Source: Hydra vulgaris | Lineage: Eukaryota > Cnidaria > Hydrozoa > Anthoathecata > Hydridae | DNA length: 64,000 nt | Assembly (NCBI RefSeq): GCF_038396675.1 | Contig: NC_088931.1 | Span: 10,915,001 to 10,979,000 of the forward strand | Reading direction: 5' to 3' | In this document: one piece after another, positions 61,389 through 64,000 of the stretch | Layout: the number at the start of each line of letters is the position of its first letter | How positions within the stretch are numbered: the stretch's first letter is position 1 | The notes under the pieces: generated by a model | Seen by the model: only the letters and a program-made list of their open reading frames with translations | What the model was told of the DNA's origin: nothing | Database searches by the model: none | Translations under genes and position numbers: made by a program

Positions 61389-64000
61389 TTACTTTGCGCT
61401 GAGTTTTATCAACTTCTGCTTTGGCTCTTTGTGGGAACGAGGTGAATAGAGTCGACAATAATTATTAAATAAAATATTTGTTATTGTTAATCCATGTCTT
61501 TGCATACCTAATAAATAAAATTCTGATAGCATCATAAGGAGGTTACACAGTGATGACCGACAAGTGTCATTATATACTTCATAAAAAAGAATGTAACAGT
61601 AAGTTGCCCATTGACAGACTTTGTCACCAGGAATTGTTAAACCTCCTCGATTTATGTCCTTTACAAAGATTTCATACGCTTCATAGAAATAAAAGGTGTC
61701 ATCTGGATTTTCATCTTCACGAATAATGTACCCAGCAATATAAACTAATGACATTTTAATATCAACAGTCAATGAATCACACAGAGCAGGTAAATTGTCA
61801 ATAACGTTGCAAATACCCTCGCTTGGTAAAAATTTACATTTTGGACAAGAGTGATCTGAACCTAGATTGGCTAACACATCTGAACTTTTCTCAAACTTTA
61901 ATAGCAACTTAGTACGGTATATAGTTACTTTTTCAAGAACTTGTTGAACGGAAATAAAATAAGTTCCTCCTGAGCCTTAATTTTCCAAAGAGCTTTTCTA
62001 ATGGATCTGTTGTAAAGTTGCCTAATAATACATACTGATGAGTTGTATCTAAAAGATATTTTGACAACTGAACCAAACCATAACAGGTCTGAGCTAAACA
62101 ATTAGCAGTGTCTCTTGTTAGTAATTTGACTCTTTTTCCTTTTTCTATTTTTTTCATTTGTATTGCGAAATCACCCATTGCAGAAAGTTTGCTTAAATTT
62201 TCGTCATTAGCAGAAGCAATAGCAGCTCGATTAGAATCTTTCAAACAAATGTCTGCATATGGACTGTGAATATTACAAATTTTCCAAAATTCAAGGACTT
62301 TAGAGATGAAAATAATCGTCCCTTCATTTTCATGCAGGTCTGGATGAATTTTTAATGCTGATAATGTTTCATTGCAAAACACTTGCAGACAAGTGATAAC
62401 TTTTTGTCTTTCAATTGGATTTGGATAAACAGAAACTTCTGTTAATTTAGACATTTTGACAATGTTTTTTATTTCAAGCTTGTACAAATTAATAATATCA
62501 ACCAACCGTGCTATTTTTTTTTCTTCATCAATATAAAATTCAAGTTCTTGAGTTTTTTCTGTGATCCAGTTATTACGTATACTTTTTAATAAATGAACAT
62601 AATCAAATAAAAGAAAAATATTGTCTTTAGTACACCATGCTTCTTTTTTTTCAAAAAAGTTATAAAACTTCTGATTGACTCTGTTACCATCACAGACAAT
62701 GGCAACAACATTGCCCCTATTATTTTTAATTGCATCAAGAATCAGGGTTGTCTGTTCAAAAAGAAACTCAGCATCAAGTTCTCTGACTGGTAACATTTTG
62801 TAAAGAAATTTTGATCCATTAAACAATGTTACAACCAAAAAGCTCAGTACTGTGTTTGCTAACAGATGAGGTTTGTTTACTGATTTACCAAATACTATGC
62901 CACCATGATACTGCAACATTGGTTTAACATAAACCTCATCAAGAAGTAAAATGCATGTTTTTTGTCTATCATCTCTAAGATTAGAGAAAATATGTCTGAT
63001 ATAAGTGGTATCATCTAAAGATTTACATTTAGATGTAATTCTTCCTAAAGTACATAAACTTGGAAGTTCAAAATCTTCTCTAAGATCTATCATCTCTAAG
63101 ATTAGAGAAAATATGTCTGATATAAGTGGTATCATCTAAAGATTTACATTTAGATGTAATTCTTCCTAAAGTACATAAACTTGGAAGTTCAAAATCTTCT
63201 CTAAGATCTATCATCTCTAAGATTAGAGAAAATATGTCTGATATAAGTGGTATCATCTAAAGATTTACATTTAGATGTAATTCTTCCTAAAGTACGTAAA
63301 CTTGGAAGTTCAAAATCTTCTCTGATGCTATTGTAGGCTGATCGTAAAAGAGAAAAATACTCAAATGCTCGCACAATTGTTTCAATTGGATACTTTTTTT
63401 CCCCAATACATGTTTTATTTATTGACAAAATTTGTTGATATACAACTTCTTTTTTGGGTGTTATTTCACAACAATTTAAAAATCTTAATGCTTCTTGGAT
63501 ATGAGAAAATTTGTTCATAATATAAACTCGGTTAGATGGTAAAGTCATAACACTAATTTTAACTCCACAATGAAATGTTTCAAAAGTGAGATCTTTATAT
63601 ATGCAAAGAAGAAATCTAGCAATAGCACTTTCCTTTAAAAAGTCTGAAGACTGAATAAATAATATATCATTGCATAAATAATTAATAATAGCAAAATTAA
63701 ATTCATTAGTTTTTAACTTTTCATATAAAACATTAATACTTTAATACTTTCTATTTTTTCTTGTGAATTAAATATTGCTAACTCGTCCTCTTCTTGCCAG
63801 CGAACACTATTAAGACTTTTTGATGTTTTTCTAAGTGGCATGGGTACAGTAGGAACTAAGCTTGGCTTTATACAATCAAATACTGACGGAGCATCACGAG
63901 GTCTCAGCTTTCCATAATCAGTAACAGTTGAATAATTTTTTGGCCAATGTCTTTCACATACTACGGTGTTATTAGTATCAGGAACATTATCTCTTGGTAT
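61389..64000 (-). pseudogene. THAP9/P-element-like transposase, broken, runs off the window
   Basis: Read leftward from the right edge: the end of a THAP zinc finger (VCERHWPKNYSTVTDYGKLR, about 63960-63905) with the usual PSVF close, a coiled linker, and a helix-rich region (63201-63740). The RNase H-like catalytic domain is at 61933-63135, with LLLDEVYVKPMLQYHGG, IVCDGNRVNQKFY, LLFDYVHLLKSIRNNW and NFTTDPLEKLFGKLR. The C-terminal part is at 61389-61907, with SCPKCKF and VYIAGYIIRED. These blocks occur in this order in THAP9. Intact relatives excise and insert their own DNA. Breaks: an 8-bp tandem duplication (TAATACTT) near 63735, a 121-bp triplication at 62965-63320, and a one-base shift near 61978. 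The THAP start lies outside the window. Confidence 0.85.
62965..63325. repeat. 121-bp tandem triplication in the THAP9-like sequence
   Basis: Copies begin near 62965, 63086 and 63207 with an exact 121-bp period and almost no differences (one seen: ACGTAAAC for ACATAAAC). The two extra copies add 242 bases and shift the transposase frame by two. The peptide REDFELPSLRTLGRITSKC appears in each copy. Confidence 0.95.

Overview
The window reads as nuclear DNA of an animal with a very AT-rich, transposon-choked genome. The mix of cut-and-paste elements (hAT, Tc1/mariner, pogo/Tigger-like, Transib, THAP9/P-like), many 5'-truncated LINEs, long (TA)n arrays and small phase-conserved exons fits a cnidarian such as Hydra. 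That assignment is inference from composition and repeat content; nothing in the window proves it.

Two host genes can be built from the sequence. (1) On the minus strand, 33508 down to 22217, six exons join in one frame through consensus GT/AG sites, every intron in phase 1. They give a predicted 889-residue secreted protein of no recognised family. (2) On the plus strand, 53312 to 55710, three exons join into a predicted 511-residue coiled-coil protein resembling the CCDC63/CCDC114 (ODAD1) family that docks outer dynein arms on ciliary microtubules. An orphan exon-like segment lies at 543-643.

The rest is mostly mobile DNA. 1-10 kb: LINE scraps, a hAT element with both ends and an 8-bp target duplication (3841-6271), and small hAT-like MITEs carrying repeated TTGCCGACT motifs, one nested in a LINE ORF1. 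10-21 kb: a Tc1/mariner element (10880-12189), LINE reverse transcriptase pieces, a foldback element, a pogo/Tigger-like relic, and a near-perfect palindrome of about 430 bp with the same hAT-type fragment on both strands. 22-34 kb: the secreted-protein gene, with a decayed RAG1-like Transib relic in intron 3. 36-47 kb: a LINE interrupted by a second hAT element with an exact 8-bp target duplication (38494-42284), a DUF4371-type hAT relic and another LINE. 47-52 kb: more LINE pieces and a second Transib relic. 52-56 kb: a GC-rich island, a 30-bp repeat and the ODAD1-like gene. 58-64 kb: a tRNA-like SINE head, a (GTAT)n array, a 24-bp minisatellite and a THAP9/P-like transposase running off the right edge.

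The most unusual structural theme is a recurring class of perfect or near-perfect inverted duplications with arms of about 20-50 bp (one of 210 bp) and mostly very short loops. Several sit inside transposase coding sequence, where they must be secondary. They look like products of templated snap-back synthesis. A second theme is tandem duplication (8, 14, 52 and 121 bp) breaking transposon reading frames. Coordinates come from reading by eye; no alignment, fold or database search was run.
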